Shown piece after piece: positions 23,618-31,601 of a DNA stretch of 64,000 nucleotides. The position numbers were made by a program, and so were the translations under genes. Source of the stretch: Pseudorhodoferax sp965279475 (GTDB lineage Bacteria > Pseudomonadota > Gammaproteobacteria > Burkholderiales > Burkholderiaceae_C); NCBI GenBank assembly GCA_965279475.1, contig CBDIIA010000002.1, positions 558,001-622,000 on the forward strand. Reading direction: 5' to 3'. The stretch's first letter is position 1. Each line of letters starts with the position of its first letter. The notes beneath the pieces were generated by a model. It ran no database searches. It saw nothing but the letters and a program-made list of their open reading frames with translations, and was not told where the DNA came from.

Positions 23618-24811
23618 ATGCACAAACCCCTCGTCGTCATCTTCATCACGATTGTTCTCGACGCCGTTGGCATCGGGCTCATCTTTCCGATCCTGCCTTC
23701 GTTGCTGCAGGACGTCACCCACGCCGGCAACGTCGCGCCCTACATCGGCATCATGACCGCCCTCTACGCGACGATGCAGTTCATTTTTGCTCCGGTGCTC
23801 GGTTCATTGAGCGATCGGCTAGGCCGACGCCCGGTGCTGCTGATCTCGCTCGCCGGCGCGGCCATCAACTACCTGCTTCTGGCGTTTGCGCCCAGTCTCT
23901 GGATGCTGCTGCTCGGCCGCGCCATTGCCGGCCTGACGAGTGCCAACGTGTCGGTCGCCACGGCCTACATCACCGACATTTCCCCCGAGGACAAACGCGC
24001 GCGACGCTTCGGGCTTTTCAATGCCATGTTCGGCATCGGGTTCATCATCGGCCCCGTCCTGGGCGGCGCCCTCGGTGACTATTGGCTGCGGCTGCCCTTC
24101 GTGGCGGCGGCGGTGCTGAACGCCTGCAATCTGCTGCTGGCTTTCTTCATGCTGCCGGAGTCGCGCACACCGACGCGGGAGAAGATCGACCTGGCGGCGC
24201 TGAACCCTCTGCGCTCGCTGCGTTGGGTGTTCTCGGTGAAGCGCCTGTTGCCTATCACCACCATCTTCTTCGTGTTCGCCACCGCCGGCGAGGTCTATGG
24301 CACCTGTTGGGCTCTGTGGGGCAGCGACACCTTTCACTGGAACGGCCTCTGGATCGGCCTTTCGCTCGGCACCTTCGGCGTGTGCCAGACGCTGGCCCAG
24401 GCGTTTCTTCCCGGCCCTGCGGTCAGGCTGCTCGGCGAACGCGCAACCATCCTCACGGGCATCGCCGGCGCGTGCACTGCGTTGCTCGTGATGGCCTTCG
24501 CCACCCAGAGCTGGATGATCTTCGCGATCATGCCCATCTTCGCCCTTGGCGGCATTGGCGCGCCCACTCTGCAGTCGCTCGCGACAAGGCAGGTCGACGA
24601 GAGCCAGCAGGGCCAGTTTCAGGGCGTGCTCGCATCGGCCGTGAGCCTGGCCTCGGTTGTCGGTCCACTGGCGTTCTCGAGTTTCTATTTCGTCGTCAGA
24701 GCGCGGTGGCCCGGCGCGATCTGGCTGTCGGTCATGGTCGTCTACGCCGTCATGGTGCCGCTCGTGCTTGGCCTGCGCCTTGAGAAGCCGGTGGCGGCCG
24801 TCGCAGCGTAG
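23618..24811 (+). CDS. MFS efflux transporter, TCR/Tet(A)-like
   Basis: This 397-aa inner-membrane drug:H+ antiporter has 12 predicted helices. It has VIFITIVLDAVGIGLIFPILP in helix 1 with motif-D-like Asp, motif A as GSLSDRLGRRPVLL in loop 2-3, SVATAYITDI in helix 4 and motif C-like IGFIIGPVLGG in helix 5, the Tet(A) subfamily signature. It may export tetracycline-like or other small compounds; substrate is not determined. It is controlled by the divergent TetR repressor through the two dyads upstream. ATG 23618 follows GAGCCCACC; the ribosome site is weak. Confidence 0.9.
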   Translation: MHKPLVVIFITIVLDAVGIGLIFPILPSLLQDVTHAGNVAPYIGIMTALYATMQFIFAPVLGSLSDRLGRRPVLLISLAGAAINYLLLAFAPSLWMLLLGRAIAGLTSANVSVATAYITDISPEDKRARRFGLFNAMFGIGFIIGPVLGGALGDYWLRLPFVAAAVLNACNLLLAFFMLPESRTPTREKIDLAALNPLRSLRWVFSVKRLLPITTIFFVFATAGEVYGTCWALWGSDTFHWNGLWIGLSLGTFGVCQTLAQAFLPGPAVRLLGERATILTGIAGACTALLVMAFATQSWMIFAIMPIFALGGIGAPTLQSLATRQVDESQQGQFQGVLASAVSLASVVGPLAFSSFYFVVRARWPGAIWLSVMVVYAVMVPLVLGLRLEKPVAAVAA

Positions 24812-24911
24812 AGCGTCGTTTCTGGACACCGCGCCGCTGCGAGCCGGCAAGCGTGCCAAGTGGCACAGGGATTGCTCTTGCATCCACGCCCACCCCCAAA
24901 AAAGCACCGCA

Positions 24912-25874
24912 ATGAAACATCTGCTCTCGCTTGCCGCGTCGATCACCGCATTGCTGGCGTTGTGTTTCACCCCAGCGCTGCACGCACAGACATGGCCCAG
25001 CAAGCCGGTGCGCATCGTCGTGCCGTTTCCGCCGGGCGGCACCTCAGACATCGTCGCGCGCATCGTGTCGGAGAAGCTCACTGCGCTGTGGGGCCAGCCC
25101 GTGGTGCAGGACTACAAACCCGGCGCGGGCGGCTTGATCGCCACGAGCGAGATGTTGAAGAGCAGCGGCGGCCACACGCTGATGATCGGCACGCTCGGCA
25201 CCCACGCCATTGCGCCCAGCCTGTACAAGCCGCTGCCCTACGACCCGGCGCGCGACCTGGTGCCGGTGGCGATGTTGATCCAGACGCCGATGGTGCTGGT
25301 GGCCAGCCCGACCTTGCCGATCCAGAACCTGGCCGAGTTCGTGACACTGGCCCGCGCCAACCCCGGCAAATACTCGGTCGCATCGCCTGGCAACGGCACG
25401 CTGAACCACCTGATGGCAGAGATGTTCAAGCGCGCGGCCAAGCTCGACATGGAGCACATCCCCTACAAGGGCGGAACGTATGTCGACCTGATCGCCGGGC
25501 GCACCGCGCTGCTGTTCGACCCCATCGCGCAGGTGCTACCGCAGATCAAGCAGGGCAACATGAAAGCGCTGGCCATCTCGCAACGCTCGCAGGCCCTGCC
25601 TGGCGTGCCGACCATGGCCGAGGCCGGCTACCCGAACTTCGACACCAGCCTGTGGGTCGGCCTGTTCGCGCCGGCCGGCACGCCAGCCGCCGTGGTCGAG
25701 AAGATCAGCGACGACGTGGTGAAGCTGATGAAGTCTCCCGACGTGCTGCAGAAGGTCGACACGCTGAGCAGCGAGGTCGTCGCGATGCCGCACGAAGCGT
25801 TCGCCAAACTCTACCAGGCTGACCTTGCGCGCTGGAAGAAAGTCATTGGGGAACTGCAGCTCAAGGTGGAGTGA
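24912..25874 (+). CDS. Bug/TctC-family periplasmic substrate-binding protein (orphan)
   Basis: This 320-aa protein has a signal peptide (cleaved near ALHAQTWPSKP) and the Bug fold: PVRIVVPFPPGGTSDIVAR, KPGAGGLIATSEM and VPYKGG-like IPYKGGTYVDLI. These proteins bind carboxylates or amides; many Burkholderiales encode large numbers without matching TctAB membrane subunits, as here. No TctA or TctB gene is nearby. It is monocistronic by position, 100 bp after the efflux gene and convergent with the SDR gene. Confidence 0.92.
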   Translation: MKHLLSLAASITALLALCFTPALHAQTWPSKPVRIVVPFPPGGTSDIVARIVSEKLTALWGQPVVQDYKPGAGGLIATSEMLKSSGGHTLMIGTLGTHAIAPSLYKPLPYDPARDLVPVAMLIQTPMVLVASPTLPIQNLAEFVTLARANPGKYSVASPGNGTLNHLMAEMFKRAAKLDMEHIPYKGGTYVDLIAGRTALLFDPIAQVLPQIKQGNMKALAISQRSQALPGVPTMAEAGYPNFDTSLWVGLFAPAGTPAAVVEKISDDVVKLMKSPDVLQKVDTLSSEVVAMPHEAFAKLYQADLARWKKVIGELQLKVE

Positions 25875-25971
25875 AGCGGTGCTCGAAGCACGGTGCCCGA
25901 CGCAGTCGATTGGCCCCCCGGCTCCATCGACCACGAGGAGCCGGAGATCGCGAGCGCCGGCGTAGCGTCGA

Positions 25972-26721
25972 TCAGGCGCGCTGGCCGCCGGAGGCGGTGA
26001 TCCGCTCGCCGGTCACCCAGGCCGCATCATCGGAGGCCAGCAAAAGGGCCGCACGCGCGATGTCTTCCGGCTGGCCCGGACGACCGAACGGAATCGTTGC
26101 GATGATGCCCTTGACAGTCTCTTCCGGCCAACCCAGCGCCGCGATGCCTTCGGTGATGGTGGCCCCCGGCGCGAGCGTGTTGACGCGGATCTTCTTCGGC
26201 GCAAGTTCGACCGAGGTCACGCGCGTGACGGCGTCGACGGCGCTCTTGCTCGCGGCGTAGATCACCGAGTTCGGCATGAAGCCGACGCTGGCGATGGAGC
26301 TGACGTTGATGATGCTGCCGCCGTTCGGGCCGAAGTATTTCGCCGCCTCTTGCGTCGCGGTGATGACGCCCAGCACGTTCGTGGTGAACTGGCGATGGAA
26401 TTCGGGCTCCGTCGCGGATTCGAGAGGGCCAAAGGCGTAGACGCCGGCGTTGTTCACGAGGATGTCGAGCGTGCCGAAGGCGTGCTGGGCCTCTTCGAAC
26501 AGTCGCTTGATATCGGCGGTCTTGGAGAAGTCGGCCTGGATCGCCACGGCCTTGCCGCCGGAACTCTTGATCTCGGCGACCAGGGCATGCGCTGCATCCT
26601 TGCTGGTCGCGTAGTTCACAACGACCGAGGCGCCCGACTGAGCGAACAGCTTGGCGATTCCGGCGCCGATCCCTTTGGAGGCGCCGGTGACGATGGCGAC
26701 TTTGCCGGTGAGTGTGGTCAT
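25972..26721 (-). CDS. SDR-family NAD(P)-dependent oxidoreductase
   Basis: This 249-aa cytoplasmic short-chain dehydrogenase has the cofactor motif TGASKGIG (residues about 13-20), NNAG near 89-92, catalytic Ser in NVSS and YxxxK as YAASK. It ends GERITASGGQRA, typical of FabG-like members. Substrate unknown. It lies downstream of a LysR regulator gene in the same orientation, separated by 191 bp, and may be its target, although LysR genes are more often divergent from targets. Confidence 0.92.
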   Translation of the reverse strand: MTTLTGKVAIVTGASKGIGAGIAKLFAQSGASVVVNYATSKDAAHALVAEIKSSGGKAVAIQADFSKTADIKRLFEEAQHAFGTLDILVNNAGVYAFGPLESATEPEFHRQFTTNVLGVITATQEAAKYFGPNGGSIINVSSIASVGFMPNSVIYAASKSAVDAVTRVTSVELAPKKIRVNTLAPGATITEGIAALGWPEETVKGIIATIPFGRPGQPEDIARAALLLASDDAAWVTGERITASGGQRA

Positions 26722-26827
26722 GATGTCTGTCCTGTGGTTTCACGGCGCCAAGTCGGCGCCTGAAAGGACTGTCGTCGATCGATGCACGCTTGAGTAGGTC
26801 CGTCGGCAACTAAGACTTATCCGTCAG

Positions 26828-26905
26828 ATGAATGCGGCCGCGTTGCTCAGCACCCCGCCCAACATCGAGAAGATCGATCTGCTCGCGGCGAAGTTGCCTG
26901 GCTGA
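26828..26905 (+). other. Short coding-like frame in the LysR-SDR gap
   Basis: A 25-codon frame (MNAAALLSTPPNIEKIDLLAAKLPG) with coding-like composition lies in the 190-bp gap between the SDR and LysR genes, on the opposite strand. It has no clear ribosome site or relatives I know. It may be a remnant or chance. Confidence 0.2.
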
Positions 26906-26912
26906 CCAAGCG

Positions 26913-27797
26913 CTAGCGACGCAGTTCCGCGATCAGGTACTCGACCAGCGCGCGCGCCGAGGGCTTCGGTCGTCGGCCCGGCGTGAACATGCCGTGGGCC
27001 TCGACGTCGCCCATTGTCCAATCGGGAAGCAGTTGAATCAACGCGCCGCTGGCGAGTTCGGCGCGACAGCCCCAGAGCGCCGTGGTCACCGCACCCATGC
27101 CCGCCACGGCAGCGGCGATGGCCGCCTCATTGCCTGTGACGGTCAGGCGGCTGTTGATGCGGGCCGACACGCTTTGGCCATCCTTCTGAAAGGACCAGGT
27201 GCCCGCGCTCGTGCCTGCGGGTCCGACGATGGCCGCGTGGGAGGCCAGGTCGTCGGGCGTCCGAGGTACTCCTCTCGCTTTCAGATAAGTCGGCGAGGCC
27301 ACGACCACGCGCTGCGTTCGGCCGATCAGGCGCGCGGTGGCCGTCGAGTCCGCCAGCTTGCCAAGGCGGAGTGCGACATCGACTCCGTCCTTGATGGTGT
27401 CCTGCCGTTGATCGCTCATCAGCAAGCTGACGTTCAGCGAAGGATGGCGCGCAAGAAAGCCCGGCATCACCGGGATGATCTCGCGCACGCCGAAGCTTCC
27501 AGGCATCGCAATACGAAGCGACCCGCGCAACTCCCGCGATCCACGGGCCTCGTGATCGGCTTCTTCGAGCGAAGCCAGGATCTCTTCGACACGCGTCAGA
27601 TAGTCGTTGCCAACGTCGGTCAGCGTGACAGCTCGCGTCGTGCGGGCGATCAATGCCCCGCCAACGTCTTTTTCGAGCGCCGCGATGATGCGCGAGACCG
27701 AAGGCTGTGAAAGGTCAAGCTCGCGGGCCGCAGCCGAGAAACTCCCCGTGCGGGCAACGCGTACGAAAAGGCGGAGCGCCAGCAGTTTGTCGTTCAT
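26913..27797 (-). CDS. LysR-family transcriptional regulator
   Basis: This 294-aa regulator has an N-terminal winged HTH (LALRLFVRVARTGSFSAAARELDLSQPSVSRIIAALEKDVG) and a C-terminal substrate-binding domain with GSLRIAMPGSFGVREIIPVMPGFL. It resembles the CrgA/DmlR subgroup that often controls redox or detoxification genes. ATG 27797 gives the usual LysR start. The likely target is the downstream SDR gene; no classical T-N11-A box was assigned. Confidence 0.92.
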   Translation of the reverse strand: MNDKLLALRLFVRVARTGSFSAAARELDLSQPSVSRIIAALEKDVGGALIARTTRAVTLTDVGNDYLTRVEEILASLEEADHEARGSRELRGSLRIAMPGSFGVREIIPVMPGFLARHPSLNVSLLMSDQRQDTIKDGVDVALRLGKLADSTATARLIGRTQRVVVASPTYLKARGVPRTPDDLASHAAIVGPAGTSAGTWSFQKDGQSVSARINSRLTVTGNEAAIAAAVAGMGAVTTALWGCRAELASGALIQLLPDWTMGDVEAHGMFTPGRRPKPSARALVEYLIAELRR

Positions 27798-27912
27798 GCG
27801 CTGAGTGGGGCGTGGATCGGTCGGACACCGCCAATATCTCACATGGCAAATGGCCGCGTCGTAGCCATACGGATGAAGCTCCTGGCGGACTGGCCCTCTC
27901 CGTAGTCGTTTC

Positions 27913-28311
27913 CTACTTGGTCCAGTTCTCAACCTGCAGCCCTTTGACCCGGCTGAAGTCCTTCGTGTTGTTGGTCACCAGGATGGCATCCATCGCGCGG
28001 GCATGCGCCGCAATCGTCAGATCGGCGGCGCCAAGTGGCGCCCCGCGTTTCTTCAGGTCAAAACGAATGTCTGCGTAGTGCTGCGCGGCCTCCTCGGGCC
28101 ACGGCAAGACAGCCAGATACAGCGCCAGAGTATCGAGTGCAGCCTGATTCTGCTTGCGTTTGGCGGCGGCCGATGCCTTGACCCCGTACGTCAGCTCCGC
28201 GAACGTCATCACCGACATGACCTGCTGCTGCAGAGGGACCTCCTGCACACGCATCGCCAGCACGGGGGATTCACTGCGCATCAGGAAAATGCAGGTGTCC
28301 GTGTCGAGCAT
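27913..28311 (-). CDS. vapC: VapC-type PIN-domain toxin
   Basis: This 132-aa endoribonuclease-type toxin begins MLDTDTCIFLMR, giving the first acidic residues (D3, D5), then MTFAELTYGVK (E), and late LGAADLTIAAHARAMDAILVTNNTKDF, giving the remaining acidic residues of the PIN active site. It matches the VapC/FitB group that usually cuts initiator tRNA. The start is 14 nt after the antitoxin stop, so the pair is one operon. Confidence 0.92.
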   Translation of the reverse strand: MLDTDTCIFLMRSESPVLAMRVQEVPLQQQVMSVMTFAELTYGVKASAAAKRKQNQAALDTLALYLAVLPWPEEAAQHYADIRFDLKKRGAPLGAADLTIAAHARAMDAILVTNNTKDFSRVKGLQVENWTK

Positions 28312-28325
28312 GTAGACCGGCAGCG

Positions 28326-28583
28326 TCAAAACGAACGCTCCTGAACAGGCATGCGCTCCGCATCGGCCATGAAGTCGGCCGACGCCTTGACGCCCGATTC
28401 GAAGAAGCCACTCCAGTCGGCAGGGCGCGGTGTCAGGATGACGCTTTCTCCCTCTCGACGGATGAAGACTTCCCGCACGGACGCCGGAAATCGGAAGTCC
28501 ACCGGGATCGACACTGTTTGAACACGGTTGTTCCAGCCGATGCGGGCGGTGGGGCGAGGGACGGGTGCTTGCTGAATTGCCAT
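28326..28583 (-). CDS. vapB: VapB/VagC-type AbrB-fold antitoxin
   Basis: This 85-aa antitoxin has the swapped-hairpin AbrB/MazE pattern (NRVQTVSIPVDFRFPASVREVFIRREGESVILTPRP) and a C-terminal toxin-binding tail with WSGFFESGVKASADFM. ATG 28583 is chosen because it is the only start giving a full AbrB fold and lies at the predicted transcription start of a strong promoter, implying a leaderless message. Confidence 0.88.
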   Translation of the reverse strand: MAIQQAPVPRPTARIGWNNRVQTVSIPVDFRFPASVREVFIRREGESVILTPRPADWSGFFESGVKASADFMADAERMPVQERSF

Positions 28584-28590
28584 GTACCAA

Positions 28591-28619
28591 AGTATATGGC
28601 GCCTTTTGGCATGTATCAA
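28591..28619 (-). promoter_or_regulatory. Strong sigma-70-type promoter of vapBC
   Basis: On the minus strand TTGATA (28619-28614), a 17-bp spacer and TATACT (28596-28591) give a close consensus match. Transcription would begin at about 28584, next to the ATG at 28583. A CCAAA/TTTGG inverted repeat spans the -10, suiting autorepression. Confidence 0.65.
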
Positions 28620-28697
28620 GCCATGTAGCACGCACAGTCTGTCGGCCGTGATGGCAGCGCATGATGGATTGAAAACAGCCGCCCGCAGACCACCCCA

Positions 28698-29561
28698 TCA
28701 CTCGTACCGTTTCCCCACGGCCATCAACTCCGGCGTGCCGATCACCTCGTTCAGCCCGTCAAAATCCAGCATGCGATCCCGCCACGGCTGCGTGGTGCGG
28801 CTCTGGTGCAGGCTGGCGTAATAGCCCTGCAGCGTATGCGCCACGGCGCGCGCGGTGCCGCCGGGAAAGATCGCGATGCGAAAGCCGTGGGCCTGCAGCG
28901 CATCGGCATCCTGCACCGGCGTCTTGCCGCCTTCGACCATGTTGGCCAGCAGCGGCACGCGCTGCGCGAAGCGGTCGCAGGCGATGCGCATCTGCTCGGG
29001 CGAGCGCAGTGCCTCGATGAACAGTGCGTCGACACCGCAGGCCAGATAGGCTTCGGCCCGGTCGAGCGCGGCGTCGAGCCCTTCCACGGCGACCGCATCG
29101 GTGCGCGCCAGGATCAGCGTGTCGGCCGAGCGGCGCGCGTCGAGCGCGGCGTGGAGCTTGCCGACCATCTCGCGCTCGGGCACCACGGCCTTGCCGTCCA
29201 GATGGCCGCAGCGTTTGGGAAAACTCTGGTCTTCGATCTGCACCATGGCCGCGCCCGCCCGCTCGAAGCCACGCACCGTGCGCTGCGTGTTGAGCGCATT
29301 GCCGAACCCGGTGTCGGCATCGACGATCACAGGCAGCGCCACGCGCTCGGTGATGCGCGCCAAGCTGTCTTCGACCTCGGTGAAGGTGGTGAGGCCCACG
29401 TCCGATCGGCCAAGCCGGGTGTAGGCGATCGAGGCGCCCGACAGGTACAGCGCCTCGAACCCGGCCTGTTCGGCCACCAGTGCGCTGAGCGCGTCGTAGA
29501 CGCCGGGTGCCAGCACGACGCCGGGGGCGGCCAATCTCTGTTTCAACGTGTCATGTGCCAT
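28698..29561 (-). CDS. Isocitrate-lyase/PEP-mutase superfamily lyase
   Basis: This 287-aa enzyme has the superfamily signature KRCGH at residues 116-120 (Cys118), metal-site acids in DADTGFG (81-87) and QIEDQ (109-113). The superfamily contains methylisocitrate lyase, 2,3-dimethylmalate lyase, oxaloacetate decarboxylase and PEP mutase, and the lyases cleave a C-C bond to give pyruvate or glyoxylate plus an acid. Its place after aconitase-like and PrpD-like genes favours a lyase acting on a branched malate or isocitrate analogue. It overlaps the flavoprotein gene by 11 bp and ends the catabolic run. Confidence 0.88.
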   Translation of the reverse strand: MAHDTLKQRLAAPGVVLAPGVYDALSALVAEQAGFEALYLSGASIAYTRLGRSDVGLTTFTEVEDSLARITERVALPVIVDADTGFGNALNTQRTVRGFERAGAAMVQIEDQSFPKRCGHLDGKAVVPEREMVGKLHAALDARRSADTLILARTDAVAVEGLDAALDRAEAYLACGVDALFIEALRSPEQMRIACDRFAQRVPLLANMVEGGKTPVQDADALQAHGFRIAIFPGGTARAVAHTLQGYYASLHQSRTTQPWRDRMLDFDGLNEVIGTPELMAVGKRYE

Positions 29562-30990
29562 GCGAAGAACCCGCCTTGTCCTGGATGAGCCGGGCGGCCG
29601 TGGCGGCCGCGATGAAGCCGCCAGCTACTGCGCTCAGCAGCCCGTTGCCCGAGAGATAACCCCACACGTGGTTGCCCGACACGCCGCCCGCCGCACCACC
29701 GGCAGCCAGCAAGGTGTCGAACGGAATGCCGTCGGCATGCAACACCCGGCAGTCGGGTGCGATGTCGAGGCCGCCTTGCGTGTGGAACAGTGCGCCGGTC
29801 ACCTTGACGGCGTGGTACGGCGCCACCAGCGCTCGGCTGAAGCTGCGGCCGTCGCTGCCTGGCTGCGGGCTGCGCATCGCGTCCAGCGTCTGCTGCAGCA
29901 CCGCGGCGTCGCAGCCGATGCACGCGGCCAGCGCGGCCACGTCGGCGCAGGTGCGCAAGGCACCGGCGGCCTCGGCGTCGCAGTAGTCGGGAAAGCCGCG
30001 CGCCAAAGCCAGCAGCGGCGCGTCGAACACGTTCCAGGCGATGCCGCCGGGCTGCGCCAGCACGTGCACGGCTGCCTCCGAGTAGCCCTGGGTCTCGTCG
30101 TGAAAGCGCCGGCCTTCGGCGTTGATCTGCACGCCGCCTTCGACCATCACGGCCCAGGTCATCAGCGCGCCCTGCGGCGTGACCCAGGAGCCGTGGCCCT
30201 GGTAGCCGCCCAGGTCGCGCAGCCGTGCGCCCAGCGCTTCGCCCCACAACACGGCACTGCCGTCGTTGCCGGTGTGGCCGCCGAAGGTGGCCTGCGCCAT
30301 CTCGGGCAGCAGTTGCCGCACCATCGCCGGGTTGCCGCCGAAGCCGTTGCAGGCCAACAGCAGGACATCGCAGCCCAGCAGCTCCTGCGCGCCGTCGGGG
30401 CGTGCGTAGCCGATGCCCAGCACGCGGTCGGCCGCATCCAGCCACAGCGTGTGCACCGTGGCGCTGGTCAGCACCGGGATGCCGGCCGCCTCGGCCACAG
30501 CCAGCAACCGTGCCATCAGCGCGGCGCCGGTTTTCTCCGGCAATGCGTGCATGCGGTGCACGCTGTGGCCGGGGTAGAGAAAATTGTCGAGCAGCGTCCA
30601 GGTCAGGCCATGGCGCGTCTGCAACGCATCGAGCGCGGGGCCGATGGACTCGGCATACGCGCTGACCAGCGCCGCTGCGGCCTGGCCGTGCGCCTTGGCC
30701 TGGATGTCGGCGGCAAAACGCGCGGGGCTGTCGTCGTGCACACCTTGCGCGCGCTGCGCCAGCGTGCCCGGCGCCGGGATGAAGCCGGACGACAGCGCGC
30801 TGGAGCCGGCCGGCACGGCATCGCGTTCGAGCACCACACATTCGATGCCGGCATCGTGCAGCATCAGCGCCGCGGTCAGGCCGCAGGCGCCAGCGCCGAC
30901 GATCACCACCGGCATCCGCGTGGCGGCGTCGATGCGCTCTGCGCGGACGACGCGGCGCACCGGAGCGATGTAGCCTTCGACAGCGCTCAT
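29551..30990 (-). CDS. FAD-dependent dehydrogenase, fumarate-reductase/tricarballylate-dehydrogenase-like
   Basis: This 479-aa flavoprotein has the dinucleotide motif VGAGACG at residues 31-37, then ECVVLERD, and ends with GYLSGNGLLSAVAGGFIAAATAA, as in FrdA/SdhA-like and TcuA-like flavoproteins. HTQGGLDI and GGHTGNDGSAV are substrate-loop or FAD-domain-like segments. TcuA oxidises tricarballylate to cis-aconitate, so a di- or tricarboxylate dehydrogenase role would link well to the aconitase-like and lyase genes here, but this is inference. It overlaps the cysteine-hydrolase-like gene by 4 bp. Confidence 0.87.
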   Translation of the reverse strand: MSAVEGYIAPVRRVVRAERIDAATRMPVVIVGAGACGLTAALMLHDAGIECVVLERDAVPAGSSALSSGFIPAPGTLAQRAQGVHDDSPARFAADIQAKAHGQAAAALVSAYAESIGPALDALQTRHGLTWTLLDNFLYPGHSVHRMHALPEKTGAALMARLLAVAEAAGIPVLTSATVHTLWLDAADRVLGIGYARPDGAQELLGCDVLLLACNGFGGNPAMVRQLLPEMAQATFGGHTGNDGSAVLWGEALGARLRDLGGYQGHGSWVTPQGALMTWAVMVEGGVQINAEGRRFHDETQGYSEAAVHVLAQPGGIAWNVFDAPLLALARGFPDYCDAEAAGALRTCADVAALAACIGCDAAVLQQTLDAMRSPQPGSDGRSFSRALVAPYHAVKVTGALFHTQGGLDIAPDCRVLHADGIPFDTLLAAGGAAGGVSGNHVWGYLSGNGLLSAVAGGFIAAATAARLIQDKAGSSHGT

Positions 30991-31601
30991 GCCACGGCTT
31001 TCACGAACGTATCGCAGTCGAACACCTCGGCCACGTTGCGCATGTCGGCCAGCGAGGTCTGGTGCCGTTCTTCGCCGAAAGCCGCGCAGCCATTGGCCAG
31101 CACCAGCGTGCGGTAGTCGCGCATATGGGCGTCGCGCACGGTGCTGGCCACGCCGCCGTTGGTGACGATGCCGCACACGCACACCGTGTCGATGCCGGCG
31201 CGGCGCAGCACCCAGTCGAGCTGGGTGTTGAAGAAGGCCGAGTACGCCACCTTGCTGACCGTCACGTCAATCAGGCCTTGCAGCGCATCAACGTTGGCCT
31301 GGCCCCAGCTGCCCGGCGCGAAGTCGCCCTTGCGCAGGTACGGCCGCAGGGCCTTCAGATGCGGCGACACCATGGGCTCGCCGCTGCCATCGGGCCACAG
31401 CGTGAACTGGCTCGCCACCACCATGCCGCCCGCCTGCTTCACCGCGCGCGCCACGCCGGCCACCCGCTCGGGCAGCAGCAGCGCCGGCGGGTTGGTATCG
31501 CCGCCGCGCGCATAGGCCCCCTTGGCATCGAGAAAATCGTTCTGCAGATCGATGATGACCAGTGCGATGGTCGGGCCCGACAGCCTTTGTTCAACGCTCA
31601 T
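30987..31601 (-). CDS. Isochorismatase-fold hydrolase lacking the usual catalytic cysteine
   Basis: This 204-aa protein has the isochorismatase/cysteine-hydrolase fold: IDLQNDFL with Asp18, a Lys in VSKVAYSAFF and TNGGVASTVRDA. The position that holds the nucleophile in N-carbamoyl and biuret hydrolases (DVCV) is Gly150 here, as in true isochorismatases such as EntB. It may act through another mechanism or on an ether-type bond. It overlaps HyuA by 4 bp upstream and the flavoprotein gene by 4 bp downstream, so it belongs to the same pathway. Confidence 0.85.
   Translation of the reverse strand: MSVEQRLSGPTIALVIIDLQNDFLDAKGAYARGGDTNPPALLLPERVAGVARAVKQAGGMVVASQFTLWPDGSGEPMVSPHLKALRPYLRKGDFAPGSWGQANVDALQGLIDVTVSKVAYSAFFNTQLDWVLRRAGIDTVCVCGIVTNGGVASTVRDAHMRDYRTLVLANGCAAFGEERHQTSLADMRNVAEVFDCDTFVKAVA

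Noticed and set aside
24912..25874. Complete tripartite tricarboxylate transporter
   Set aside because: Only the TctC-like binding protein is present; no TctA or TctB gene occurs in the window.
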